DNA of 64,000 bases from Saprospiraceae bacterium (GTDB lineage Bacteria > Bacteroidota > Bacteroidia > Chitinophagales > Saprospiraceae), in contig JAHDBJ010000010.1 in assembly GCA_020630435.1 (NCBI GenBank), forward strand, positions 40,295-104,294. Direction: 5' to 3'. The notes under the pieces were generated by a model that worked only from the letters and a program-made list of their open reading frames with translations, was not told where the DNA came from and did not search any database. The translations under genes were made by a program, and so were the position numbers. Below are positions 1-7,668 of the stretch, in pieces (the stretch's first letter is position 1; each line of letters begins with the position of its first letter).

Positions 1-37
1 GACAGGAGGGCATGTCTGCCAATTTCATCACCCTACA
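1..37 (-). tRNA. Partial tRNA-like gene (5' half), second copy of the array
   Basis: This is the 5' half of a second copy of the tRNA at 82-197. It runs from the acceptor 5' strand (31-37 on the minus strand) through the D arm to the anticodon GTC at bases 1-3, where the window ends. Every visible base matches the complete copy. A 44-bp AT-rich spacer (38-81) separates it from the upstream copy, so both probably come from one primary transcript. The variable region and T arm cannot be seen. Confidence 0.75.
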
Positions 38-81
38 GTATTTAATTGTATTTTTACAAGTATTCTTTTTTACTTGTGTTG

Positions 82-197
82 CTGTAGGAATAGGAGTCGA
101 ACCTATATGGAGTAGTTAGCCTTAGTTGCCTAAAATTTATCCCAGCTTCTCCACCCTCGAGACAGGAGGGCATGTCTGCCAATTTCATCACCCTACA
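82..197 (-). tRNA. Class II-like tRNA with anticodon GUC and a 47-nt variable region
   Basis: The minus strand folds as a full cloverleaf. The acceptor stem is TGTAGGG (191-197) with TCCTACA (83-89), 7 bp including one G-U. The D stem is ATG/CAT around a leucine-like 11-nt loop holding GG. The anticodon stem is CCCTC/GAGGG (166-170 with 154-158) around the loop CTGTCTC. The T arm is ATAGG-TTCGACT-CCTAT (90-106). U8, A14, G18, G19, A21, T54, T55, C56 and A58 equivalents are all present. The anticodon reads GTC, the Asp family, yet the body is of the long-variable-arm kind. Position 37 is T rather than the usual purine. The variable region (107-153) is 47 nt, against roughly 11-23 in ordinary class II tRNAs. 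CCA is not encoded. Charging identity is unknown; LeuRS or SerRS recognition is only inferred from the body. Confidence 0.75.
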
Positions 198-245
198 GTA
201 TTTAATTGTATTTTTGCCAAAGAACTTTCTTTCTTGATTACATTA

Positions 246-278
246 CAAATTTAAACGAAACTAGTATAATAATGCAAA
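246..278 (-). promoter_or_regulatory. Bacteroidota-type promoter for the tRNA array
   Basis: On the minus strand a TTTG (275-278) is followed after 21 bp by TAAATTTG (246-253). This matches the Bacteroidota primary sigma pattern TTTG-N19-21-TAnnTTTG exactly. Transcription would start near 240, about 40 bp before the first tRNA at 197. No gene other than the array lies downstream within the window. Confidence 0.6.
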
Positions 279-363
279 TTTTTCAATAAATATTTTTAAT
301 TTTTATAAAAATTTTAAAATAAATAGCAATACAATATTAAAATCTAAATTTTAAGTTTGAAAA

Positions 364-1452
364 ATGAAGTCTAATTTAAAATTTTTCAATTCTCTTTTCA
401 ATAAAATAAATAACCGAATTATTATGCGATTAATCCTTATTTTATGCGTTATAAGTTTAAATATTTGCCAAAAAAAAGATAATAATTTGGCAAACCAACA
501 TAAAAGCAATATAACCAGTAGAATTAATGGTTTAAGTTTTGTAGCACCTCCTGCCCCTTTTCACTCTAATCCCATGCAAACAGTTAAGAATATAAATTCA
601 AATTGGATTGCCGTTATCCCTTATGGTTATAGCCCAATTGGAAAAGCAGTAGTACATTATAATAGTAGCCGCCAGTGGTGGGGAGAACGCTTAGAAGGTG
701 TAGAAGCAACAATAAAACTAGCAAAAGAACATGGTCTAAAGGTCATGCTAAAACCTCAAGTTTATGTTCCTAGAAGCTGGACAGGTGCAATAGATTTTGA
801 ACAGCAAAAAGAGTGGGAAGAATGGGAACAACAATATGAAGAATATATTCTTGAGTTTGTAAAAATAGCCGCAAAATTTAAGGTAGAAATGTTTTGTATC
901 GGAACGGAGTTTAAAATAAGTGAACAAAAAAGGGCTAAATTTTGGATAAATCTAATTAAAAAAATTAGGAAACAATATAAAGGATCACTCACCTATGCCG
1001 CAAATTGGGATGCTTTTGAAGAAGTTACTTTTTGGGATAAATTGGATTATGTAGGGATAAATGCCTATTTTCCATTAACTAGCCAGATGGAACCTACAAC
1101 TAAAGATATTATTAAGGCTTGGCAGCCACACCTAGAAAAAATTCGATCCTTTCAGCAGAAAAATAAAAAACCAATTTTATTTACGGAGTACGGCTATTTA
1201 AGTGTTGCTGGCTGCACTTATAATAATTGGGAATTGGAGAAAAAGATCCAAAAACTTTGGGTAGATGAAAATGCCCAAGCAGATGCTCTAGAGGCATTAT
1301 ATACTATTTTTTATAAAGAAGACTATTGGAAAGGAGGCTTTCTTTGGAAATGGTTTCCTGAGATGAAAGGACATGAAGGCTATCCAGAGAAAGATTATAC
1401 TCCACAAGGCAAAGAAGGGGAACAAGTTGTAAAAAAATGGTTTACTCAATAA
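364..1452 (+). CDS. GH113-like glycoside hydrolase, putative lipoprotein
   Basis: The 362-residue protein looks like a TIM-barrel glycosidase of the GH113/GTA-like group, some members of which are beta-mannanases. The supporting motifs are IGTE around Glu182 and FTEYGY around Glu275, which sit where the acid/base and nucleophile glutamates are expected. A further supporting stretch is YVGINAYFPL. An internal Met at residue 21 (position 424) begins a better lipoprotein signal, with hydrophobic MRLILILCVISLNIC and Cys34-35 as possible lipidation site, so 424 may be the true start. The longer start at 364 has an A-rich leader, which suits this phylum. The product is probably anchored at the cell surface or in the periplasm. 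The gene stands alone. Substrate cannot be read from the sequence. Confidence 0.72.
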   Translation: MKSNLKFFNSLFNKINNRIIMRLILILCVISLNICQKKDNNLANQHKSNITSRINGLSFVAPPAPFHSNPMQTVKNINSNWIAVIPYGYSPIGKAVVHYNSSRQWWGERLEGVEATIKLAKEHGLKVMLKPQVYVPRSWTGAIDFEQQKEWEEWEQQYEEYILEFVKIAAKFKVEMFCIGTEFKISEQKRAKFWINLIKKIRKQYKGSLTYAANWDAFEEVTFWDKLDYVGINAYFPLTSQMEPTTKDIIKAWQPHLEKIRSFQQKNKKPILFTEYGYLSVAGCTYNNWELEKKIQKLWVDENAQADALEALYTIFYKEDYWKGGFLWKWFPEMKGHEGYPEKDYTPQGKEGEQVVKKWFTQ

Positions 1453-1475
1453 CTAAAGACGGGGGACGAATGACC

Positions 1476-1745
1476 TTACCAGATGATAAGCTTTAATGCT
1501 GGTAAGTTGTCCTTACTTTTTTCTATGAAGGTACGAATAAGATCCACATCAGGCATTAAGGCATCTTCATCTTCTTCCTCTGCTGCATCATCATTATTGT
1601 TAGAGACACCACTTCCTGCTGTTCCTCCATATACAGGTTTATTTACTACCATTTGTGGCTCTACTGAATTGATAAAGATATAAGCAGACAAACTGACGAC
1701 CATCAATAATACAACTAACACGGAACGAATACTTGTCTTTTTCAT
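1476..1745 (-). CDS. Small secreted or membrane-anchored acidic protein, unknown
   Basis: The product has 89 residues. Residues 1-26 form a basic start followed by one hydrophobic segment (MKKTSIRSVLVVLLMVVSLS), a signal anchor or signal peptide. Then comes a Gly/Ser/Asn linker, an acidic run with about ten Asp/Glu near residues 52-62, and a short tail. An Lys-rich start, a clean hydrophobic stretch and the ATG with an A-rich leader make this the coding strand rather than the overlapping plus-strand frame. It is convergent with the GH113-like gene, with 23 bp between the stops. No family was recognised. Confidence 0.55.
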   Translation of the reverse strand: MKKTSIRSVLVVLLMVVSLSAYIFINSVEPQMVVNKPVYGGTAGSGVSNNNDDAAEEEDEDALMPDVDLIRTFIEKSKDNLPALKLIIW

Positions 1746-1938
1746 AAAAAAATTGGTTTAAGGTATTGTACTAAATAATGTGCATTTTAAATTATCATTA
1801 TATGTACTTAGATTTGTACATAAATATACTGTTTTTTATTCAAACTTGCTTGAACATTCGCCCAAATCGCCTCATTTTCTAGATAAAAAAGTATATTTTT
1901 TAGATAAAAGACAACAAGCATTTATGAAAGGTTGCAAA

Positions 1939-2535
1939 TTATTGAAAAAACTTTGAAAAAATTACAATAATAAGTACTAACCAAAGGACAAATAGCTTCA
2001 TTATTTCAAATTCATGCACGTAAAATTTTTTATAATTTGCTTTGTAGACAAGAACTTTTTCCCAAGTTAAATCAAAAATAGATACCGCATCTTCTCTATA
2101 AAAGAAATTTCCTACTAAGGGATAAAAAAATAGATGGTTCTTCTCTATATCAAACTTTAGAACTTTTACTGTAACTGAATCTCCAATGGAAATATTCTTT
2201 ACAGTTTCTATTTTTTCTTTGTAGAATTTATAATGAAAATATTTACCTTCATCCAATATGTATCGATCGAGTGTTCTAAAAGGACTCTCAATATCTTTCA
2301 AATAGATTAAACGAGTTCCTAATAACCTTCCTTTACGGTTGTACTCAGCTTGATTGGCCAACACTTCTCCTTTTATTAAGGTAAAACTATTCGGATTTAA
2401 GCTATCCGAGAAACTCATTCTTAGTTTTAAATGGGCATAAATCATTACAAAAAATAAGCTCATACAAAAGAGCGAAATGATAATAAGATAGATTATTTTA
2501 GTAAAACCAAATTTTACATTCTGCTTAGGGATCAT
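1939..2535 (-). CDS. Two-TM membrane protein of unknown function
   Basis: The 198-residue protein has one transmembrane helix near residues 12-33 and a second near 178-196. Between them is a soluble region of about 140 residues rich in beta-type residues. The layout resembles DUF3592-type proteins, which have two helices flanking a small beta domain, but no diagnostic motif could be seen. It is divergent from pncB, with 93 bp between the starts. The extracytoplasmic middle contains GKYFHYKFYKEK and SVTVKVLKFD. No function is proposed. Confidence 0.6.
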   Translation of the reverse strand: MIPKQNVKFGFTKIIYLIIISLFCMSLFFVMIYAHLKLRMSFSDSLNPNSFTLIKGEVLANQAEYNRKGRLLGTRLIYLKDIESPFRTLDRYILDEGKYFHYKFYKEKIETVKNISIGDSVTVKVLKFDIEKNHLFFYPLVGNFFYREDAVSIFDLTWEKVLVYKANYKKFYVHEFEIMKLFVLWLVLIIVIFSKFFQ

Positions 2536-2578
2536 TTCTATTTTTATTAAACTTTATACTAAAATATTTCCTTCATTA

Positions 2579-2609
2579 TTGACTTTTACAAAAAACGATC
2601 ATACCTTAG
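2579..2609 (+). promoter_or_regulatory. Candidate pncB-nrtR promoter
   Basis: TTG at 2579-2581 and TACCTTAG at 2602-2609 are separated by 20 bp. The downstream element differs from TAnnTTTG at one base. Transcription would begin just before the pncB start codon at 2629, leaving a very short leader. The downstream element overlaps the palindrome at 2605-2627. Confidence 0.4.
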
Positions 2610-2627
2610 TTTAAAAAACAAACTAAG
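2605..2627 (+). promoter_or_regulatory. Palindrome, candidate NrtR operator
   Basis: CTTAGTTT (2605-2612) and AAACTAAG (2620-2627) are perfect inverted repeats with a 7-bp spacer. With one bulged base the arms extend by ATA/TAT. The 23-bp site overlaps the predicted -7 element and ends one base before the pncB ATG, where binding would block transcription. NrtR regulators are known to bind palindromes of about 21 bp upstream of NAD-salvage genes, and an nrtR gene is the second gene of this operon. Confidence 0.5.
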
Positions 2628-2628
2628 T

Positions 2629-4041
2629 ATGTTTAAATCCAACAATTTAAGCCTTCTCACAGACCTATATCAATTGACTATGGCTTATGGATATTGGAAA
2701 AATAATATTCACAAAAAAGAAGCCGTTTTTCATCTTTTTTTCAGAAAAAATCCATTTCAGGGCACTTATGCTATTGCCTGTGGCTTGGCATCGGTCATTG
2801 ATTATATTCAGGATTTTCACTTTTCTACTAGTGATATTGAATACCTTTCACAACTAAAAGGTGCTAATGGAAAAGTCCTATTTGAGTCTACTTTTTTAGA
2901 ATATCTCTCCCATTTAAAAATTGACTGTACGATTGATGCGATTCCTGAAGGTACTATGGTCTTTCCGCATCAACCTTTAATCCGTATAAAAGGGGATCTC
3001 CTTCAAGCCCAACTCCTAGAAACAACACTTTTAAATCTTGTAAACTTTCCAACGCTCATTGCTACAAAAGCCGCTAGAATTGTCTCTGCTGCTGAAGGTG
3101 ATGAAGTGCTAGAATTTGGGCTTAGAAGAGCACAAGGCATTGACGGCGGTTTGTCGGCTAGTCGAGCCGCTTACATTGGTGGGTGTCATGCTACAAGTAA
3201 TGTCTTAGCAGGAAAAATTTATGCTATCCCAATAAAAGGAACACACGCCCATAGCTGGGTTATGAGTTTTGAGGATGAACAAGAAGCCTTCAGAGCTTAT
3301 GCAGAATCGATGCCCAATAATTGTGTTTTTCTAGTTGATACTTACAATACTGTTGAGGGCATCAAAAAAGCTATTCAAATTGGACACAAATTGAGACAAG
3401 AAGGACATGAAATGCTAGGTATACGGTTAGATAGTGGTGATCTTTGTAAGCTCAGCATAATCGCTCGACAGTTACTAGACGAGGCAGGCTTTCCCAAAGC
3501 AAAAATTATAGCAAGTAATGACTTAGACGAATACGCTATTCAAAAATTAAAAACACAAGGTGCAAAAATAAATGTTTGGGGTATTGGCACTCGCTTATCA
3601 ACTGCTTATGATCAGCCTGCATTAGGCGGTGTATATAAGTTAGCAGCTATCCGAAATAATAAACGATGGGATTATAAAGTTAAACGTTCGGAAGAACTTA
3701 TCAAAACATCGAATCCAGGTATTCTACAAGTAAAAAGAATCTTTCATAAGGGATTACCTGTAGGAGACATTCTTTACAATGAACTTGAAAAAAATTTAAC
3801 TTCTTCTATTATAGATAAAGATGAAAAAGAGATTGTACTACATTCCAGTAATTCGAAAAATTTATTAGTTCCTATTTTTAAAAAAGGAAAATTAGTTTAT
3901 CATAGCCCATCTGCCACAGAAATTAGAGCACAGACGCTCGAACAATTAGAACTTTTTAAAAACATTGTTCTTTATCCACAAGGATTGGAAAAGAATTTAT
4001 TTTTTTTGAAAAAAAGAATTTTGCTGGAAAAGAGTGTATAA
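2629..4041 (+). CDS. pncB: Nicotinate phosphoribosyltransferase
   Basis: This cytoplasmic enzyme joins nicotinate to PRPP to make nicotinate mononucleotide, the entry step of the Preiss-Handler NAD salvage route. The 470-residue length fits the family. Recognisable motifs are the N-terminal SLLTDLYQLTMAYGYW, FGLRRAQGIDGGLSASRAAY near residue 165, GTHAHSWVMSF near 203, FLVDTYNTVEGI near 235 and GIRLDSGDL near 263. The start has a short leader immediately after the palindrome at 2605-2627. It is the first gene of an apparent operon with the NrtR-type Nudix gene 30 bp downstream, which supports both calls. The C-terminal tail after residue 400 is variable and Lys-rich, as in relatives. Confidence 0.95.
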   Translation: MFKSNNLSLLTDLYQLTMAYGYWKNNIHKKEAVFHLFFRKNPFQGTYAIACGLASVIDYIQDFHFSTSDIEYLSQLKGANGKVLFESTFLEYLSHLKIDCTIDAIPEGTMVFPHQPLIRIKGDLLQAQLLETTLLNLVNFPTLIATKAARIVSAAEGDEVLEFGLRRAQGIDGGLSASRAAYIGGCHATSNVLAGKIYAIPIKGTHAHSWVMSFEDEQEAFRAYAESMPNNCVFLVDTYNTVEGIKKAIQIGHKLRQEGHEMLGIRLDSGDLCKLSIIARQLLDEAGFPKAKIIASNDLDEYAIQKLKTQGAKINVWGIGTRLSTAYDQPALGGVYKLAAIRNNKRWDYKVKRSEELIKTSNPGILQVKRIFHKGLPVGDILYNELEKNLTSSIIDKDEKEIVLHSSNSKNLLVPIFKKGKLVYHSPSATEIRAQTLEQLELFKNIVLYPQGLEKNLFFLKKRILLEKSV

Positions 4042-4071
4042 TACATTCGCTAAAATCTTAAATCACTAAAA

Positions 4072-4758
4072 ATGCCATATACCTACGAATATCCAAGACC
4101 TGCATTAACTGTAGACTGTATTATATTTGGATTTGATAATGATGTTTTAAAATTATTGCTTATTGAAAGGGGGCATGATCCGTTTAAAGACGCTTGGGCA
4201 TTACCTGGTGGATTTGTTGATATGGATGAGGACTTAGAGACAGCAGCCCTTAGAGAATTAGAGGAAGAGACAGGTGTTAAAGATTTATTTATTGAACAAC
4301 TTTTCACCTTTGGACAGCCTGGGCGTGACCCTAGAGGTAGAGTAGTAAGCGTGGCATATTATGCCTTGGTTAATTTGAAGGATCACCCTGTTCAAGCAGC
4401 ATCAGATGCTAGTAACGCCGAATGGTTCAAAATTGATAAATTACCGCCTTTAGCTTTCGACCATGAAGCAATTGTAAAAGTCGCTATAGAGCGTCTTAAA
4501 GGTAAAATTAGGTATCAACCGATAGGATTTGAATTGCTTCCTAAAAAGTTTACGGTTGGACAACTCCAAAAGTTATATGAAGTCATTTTGGGGAAACCAT
4601 TGAATAAACGTAATTTTAGAACTAAAATAATGAAATTGGGCATTCTACGGCAATTAGAGCGACAATCGGACGTTGCTCATCGTCCCGCTTACTTGTACGA
4701 GTTTGACCAAGAAAAATACGAAGAACTAACACAACAGGGAAAAGGTTTTGAAATATGA
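4072..4758 (+). CDS. nrtR: NrtR-type regulator: Nudix domain plus winged helix
   Basis: The 228-residue protein has an N-terminal Nudix fold (residues about 10-140) and a C-terminal winged-helix region (about 150-228), the layout of NrtR. NrtR represses NAD biosynthesis and salvage genes and responds to ADP-ribose. The Nudix signature GX5EX7REUXEEXGU is complete from Gly47, with REL, EEE and TGV all present. The domain may therefore still hydrolyse ADP-ribose, unlike NrtR proteins that have lost activity. The gene sits 30 bp after pncB, a typical target, and its stop overlaps the next start by 4 bp (ATGA). A plain ADP-ribose pyrophosphatase is the alternative, but the C-terminal domain and the neighbour argue for the regulator. 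Confidence 0.85.
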   Translation: MPYTYEYPRPALTVDCIIFGFDNDVLKLLLIERGHDPFKDAWALPGGFVDMDEDLETAALRELEEETGVKDLFIEQLFTFGQPGRDPRGRVVSVAYYALVNLKDHPVQAASDASNAEWFKIDKLPPLAFDHEAIVKVAIERLKGKIRYQPIGFELLPKKFTVGQLQKLYEVILGKPLNKRNFRTKIMKLGILRQLERQSDVAHRPAYLYEFDQEKYEELTQQGKGFEI

Positions 4759-5927
4759 ACAAGCAATCTCCATCATATCTATTATTTATATCTTGCTTTC
4801 TTTCTTTAGCTTTTATGGCTTGTCTCAATGATAAAAACACAAGTGATAATAATGATGCTAATCTCCTACCTGCTCCAGAAGAAGAATATTTTGAGACACA
4901 AGGGGAATGGGGCTTTATTGACCGTTCGGGGAAGGTTTCCATTCCTAGTCGCTATGATGAAGGCAGAAATTTTTCTGAAAAAAAGGCAGTTGTTCGACTA
5001 AAAGCACGTTGGGGCTATATTAATCCAAAAGGAGAAGAAGTCATTCCTGTATTTTATAAATCAGCATGGTCGTTTAGAGATAGTCTTGCCAGAGTAATGA
5101 CGTTTGATAATAAAGTAGGCTTTATTGATCATCAAGGGAGTTGGAGTATTCCGCCTAGATATGAAGATGCTAAGGATTTTTCAGAAGGGTTTGCTGTTGT
5201 ACAAGTACATGATAAATTTGGTTTTATTTCTAAAAAAGCTCAACTAGTCATTGGGCATGATTTTGATCAAGCTTGGAGTTTTAAAGATGGATTAGCAAAA
5301 GTTAAAATTAAAGGAAAATATGGGTATATTGCCCAGGATGGTTCTTTTGTGATTCCTCCTAACTTTGATAAAGTTGGAGCCTATAATTCTAAACTCATCT
5401 TAGCAAAATCCAATAAGCAATATGGTTTTATTGATACACTAGGAAATTTCATTATTCCCGCTCAATTTGATGATGTTAAAAATTTTAAACAAGGACTTGC
5501 CCCCTCTAAAAAAGATGGCTTGTATGGCTTTATAGATACTAAAGGAAATTGGGTAGTAGAGCCAAAGTTTAGCCAAATTTGGTCAGCAAGCGATAGTCTT
5601 TGGTGTATTGAAGTCGATGGGAAGTACGGATATGCTGACGCTAAAGGAGAAATTATTGTTCCTACCGTTTATGACCAACTCTATAATTTTTATGATGATA
5701 GAGCTGGCTATAAACTAGGCGATCTCTGGGGATATTTAGACAAAAATGGTAAACAAATCACTCCCCCTCAATTTGGTCTTGTTTGGAATTTTAATGAAGG
5801 CCTTGCGAGGGTTGCCTTTGCAGAAGGTATTGGTTTTATCAATAAAGAAGGGGATATTATCATAGAACCTAAATATCGAGATGTTAGAGATTTTTCAGAA
5901 GGATTAGCAAGAGTACGATTAAAATAA
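4755..5927 (+). CDS. WG-repeat lipoprotein
   Basis: The 390-residue protein starts with a lipoprotein signal, with a hydrophobic stretch and the lipobox FMAC at about residues 19-22. It then consists of about seven or eight WG (KWG) repeats. Each has a core such as [19 protein letters not shown] or [19 protein letters not shown], followed by an F-x-E/D-G-L-A turn. WG-repeat proteins are common envelope proteins in Bacteroidota and are thought to bind proteins or ligands; no enzymatic role is established. The ATG overlaps the nrtR stop by 4 bp, so it is translationally coupled to the NAD-salvage genes, but a link in function is not evident. Its stop lies 7 bp from the convergent gene. Confidence 0.85.
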   Translation: MNKQSPSYLLFISCFLSLAFMACLNDKNTSDNNDANLLPAPEEEYFETQGEWGFIDRSGKVSIPSRYDEGRNFSEKKAVVRLKARWGYINPKGEEVIPVFYKSAWSFRDSLARVMTFDNKVGFIDHQGSWSIPPRYEDAKDFSEGFAVVQVHDKFGFISKKAQLVIGHDFDQAWSFKDGLAKVKIKGKYGYIAQDGSFVIPPNFDKVGAYNSKLILAKSNKQYGFIDTLGNFIIPAQFDDVKNFKQGLAPSKKDGLYGFIDTKGNWVVEPKFSQIWSASDSLWCIEVDGKYGYADAKGEIIVPTVYDQLYNFYDDRAGYKLGDLWGYLDKNGKQITPPQFGLVWNFNEGLARVAFAEGIGFINKEGDIIIEPKYRDVRDFSEGLARVRLK

Positions 5928-5934
5928 TCCTACC

Positions 5935-7668
5935 CTACCGCTTCTTCATCTTAAAGCGCATGGTATCCTTAAACAACTCCTTGTTCTCTTCATTGAAACG
6001 AATCAATTTATCGACTAAATTAGGCTTATTTACCGCTTCTTTGGCTATGATTTCATAGGCAATGTTGCGTACCTGCTCCTTTACCTTGGTTTTTTTCTTA
6101 TACTCATATTGTAGTACTTCCAAAAAGACCAAGCGATTGGCATCATCAACTTTGTTTTGATAAATACGCTCAAGCGTTTCACTTAGTAATTTGCTATCTT
6201 TAATATTGTTAAAATAATTATTCAAACAGTTGAAAGCATCTTTTCCTCTATCCCACCCTTCTAGCAAAATACCTTGAGCTTTTTCTAGGTCACACATTTT
6301 TCTTCGACTTAATAAAGCTCCTTTTACATACATATTTTTTCCAAGATACGCATCAACCACCATTTGATATTGCTCCATGGCAGCATCTTTTTGTTTTAAT
6401 TTTAAAAAAAGATCCCCTGCCCTTTCGTTTTGACCACATTCAATAAATAATTCAATCGCTTTGTTTAGCATATTGCCTTTTTCATAACACTCTGCTGCTT
6501 TGAATTTGTTTTTATTGTATTTTATATGTATCAATGCCGCTTCTTCGTAATACTTCCCCAACTCCAAAGCATGAGCTGCTTGATAATAATTTCTTAATAA
6601 TTTCAGATATACAAAAGCTGCTTTTTTATACTGCTTTTGCTTGATCAAATCTTCTGCTGTCTTATTATATTGACGTTGCAAATCCAAATACCTATCTCCA
6701 ATGTTGAAAGCGCCTCCTCCCCTACCAGAGCTGACGGTGTTTCCGAATAAGGAGAAATTCCCCCAACGCATTCCCCATCCTAATTCTCCTTGGTCATTCC
6801 CTCTAGATACACCTTCTCCATCAAGTGGTACTGCATATTTAAGTGCTTCCTCTGGATTTTTTCTGAATAAATCCATTAATCGATCGACTTGTTCCTTATT
6901 CCGTCGTTCTAATTCCTCAAAATCTTTCTGTAATCTTCTCATCCAACTGTTTCCACCCCCACCTTTACTTTCCATCAATTTTGCCAACTGTTGCAAAAAT
7001 GACGAACTGCCCGAAAATCCTTGCTCACTTCCTTTTCCTGATAGCTTCCCTTTGTCTCCAGAAAATAGTAGTTTATAGAATGCTAATTTTCCTTTTTCTG
7101 CAAGCGAAAGCGGCTCATCTTTCATTTTCTCAGGCTTAGGAAAAAATTCGTCCTTCATATTCTGCATTACTGTTTCTTCGGATAAAGGTTGTACTCGAAG
7201 CACCTTCACTTCTTTTGGTATAAAAACACTATCTGCAGGAATTGTAATCGTTCTAGATTTTAAATCTGGCAAGACTAATAAGGTCGAAAAATCTAAAGGT
7301 TCTTCCAATTCTACTAATCCTATTATAGGATGGTATAAATATGTTTGTTTAGGAAATAAGTGCTTCAATTCTTCTAATCGAACCCGAGGAAAAAGTGTCG
7401 TTTTTTCAGGTATAAAAAAATTCGATAGTACGGACTGGCATAGTTCGTATTTTCCCAATGCTCGCCCATTTAAGGGCTTTCGCATCACGACCAAACATCC
7501 CCAAACAGATTTTACGCTGGTATTGGGTAAGGGATATACTTCTACTGCCTCCAAATCGATATTTAAACCTTGAAGTGCCAATATCCAATCTTTAACTTTC
7601 GTTCCTTTAATTAAAAAAGCATTAAGCGGATACGTATTTTGATGATATGGCTTAAGTATCAGTTCCAT
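5935..7668 (-). CDS. Ternary-system partner with C-terminal TPR-like repeats (bpX-type)
   Basis: The 577-residue protein has an N-terminal globular domain (residues about 1-165), a Gly/Ser-rich linker (about 185-330) and helical TPR-like repeats from about 330 to 540. The repeats contain units such as YKKAAFVYLKLLRNYYQAA and NKAIELFIECGQNERAGDLF. No signal peptide is present, so it is cytoplasmic. Its start lies inside the end of the vWA/propeller gene, an overlap of 17 bp, and it closes the minus-strand run. Position and layout match accessory bpX-type subunits of MoxR-vWA-beta-propeller ternary systems. The TPR part probably mediates protein contacts with the ATPase-vWA complex; this is inference. 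The exact bpX family number was not assigned. Confidence 0.65.
   Translation of the reverse strand: MELILKPYHQNTYPLNAFLIKGTKVKDWILALQGLNIDLEAVEVYPLPNTSVKSVWGCLVVMRKPLNGRALGKYELCQSVLSNFFIPEKTTLFPRVRLEELKHLFPKQTYLYHPIIGLVELEEPLDFSTLLVLPDLKSRTITIPADSVFIPKEVKVLRVQPLSEETVMQNMKDEFFPKPEKMKDEPLSLAEKGKLAFYKLLFSGDKGKLSGKGSEQGFSGSSSFLQQLAKLMESKGGGGNSWMRRLQKDFEELERRNKEQVDRLMDLFRKNPEEALKYAVPLDGEGVSRGNDQGELGWGMRWGNFSLFGNTVSSGRGGGAFNIGDRYLDLQRQYNKTAEDLIKQKQYKKAAFVYLKLLRNYYQAAHALELGKYYEEAALIHIKYNKNKFKAAECYEKGNMLNKAIELFIECGQNERAGDLFLKLKQKDAAMEQYQMVVDAYLGKNMYVKGALLSRRKMCDLEKAQGILLEGWDRGKDAFNCLNNYFNNIKDSKLLSETLERIYQNKVDDANRLVFLEVLQYEYKKKTKVKEQVRNIAYEIIAKEAVNKPNLVDKLIRFNEENKELFKDTMRFKMKKR

Larger units (their letters stand above)
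1..215. repeat. Tandem repeat, 160-bp period, covering tRNA 5' halves
   Basis: Bases 1-55 are identical to bases 161-215, so the offset is 160 bp. The shared block holds the anticodon, D arm and 5' acceptor strand of a minus-strand tRNA plus about 18 bp of its upstream flank. Similarity ends at base 56/216. The left copy is cut by the window start, so the array probably continues outside the window. Identity over the flank as well as the gene suggests recent tandem duplication. Confidence 0.9.

Noticed and set aside
1..363. CRISPR array
   Set aside because: The repeat unit is 55 bp with a 160-bp period and folds as a tRNA; there are only two copies and no cas gene.
1483..1683. 66-codon plus-strand open frame with Ser-rich run
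   Set aside because: It is the complement of the acidic run in the minus-strand gene at 1476-1745, which has a credible signal segment.
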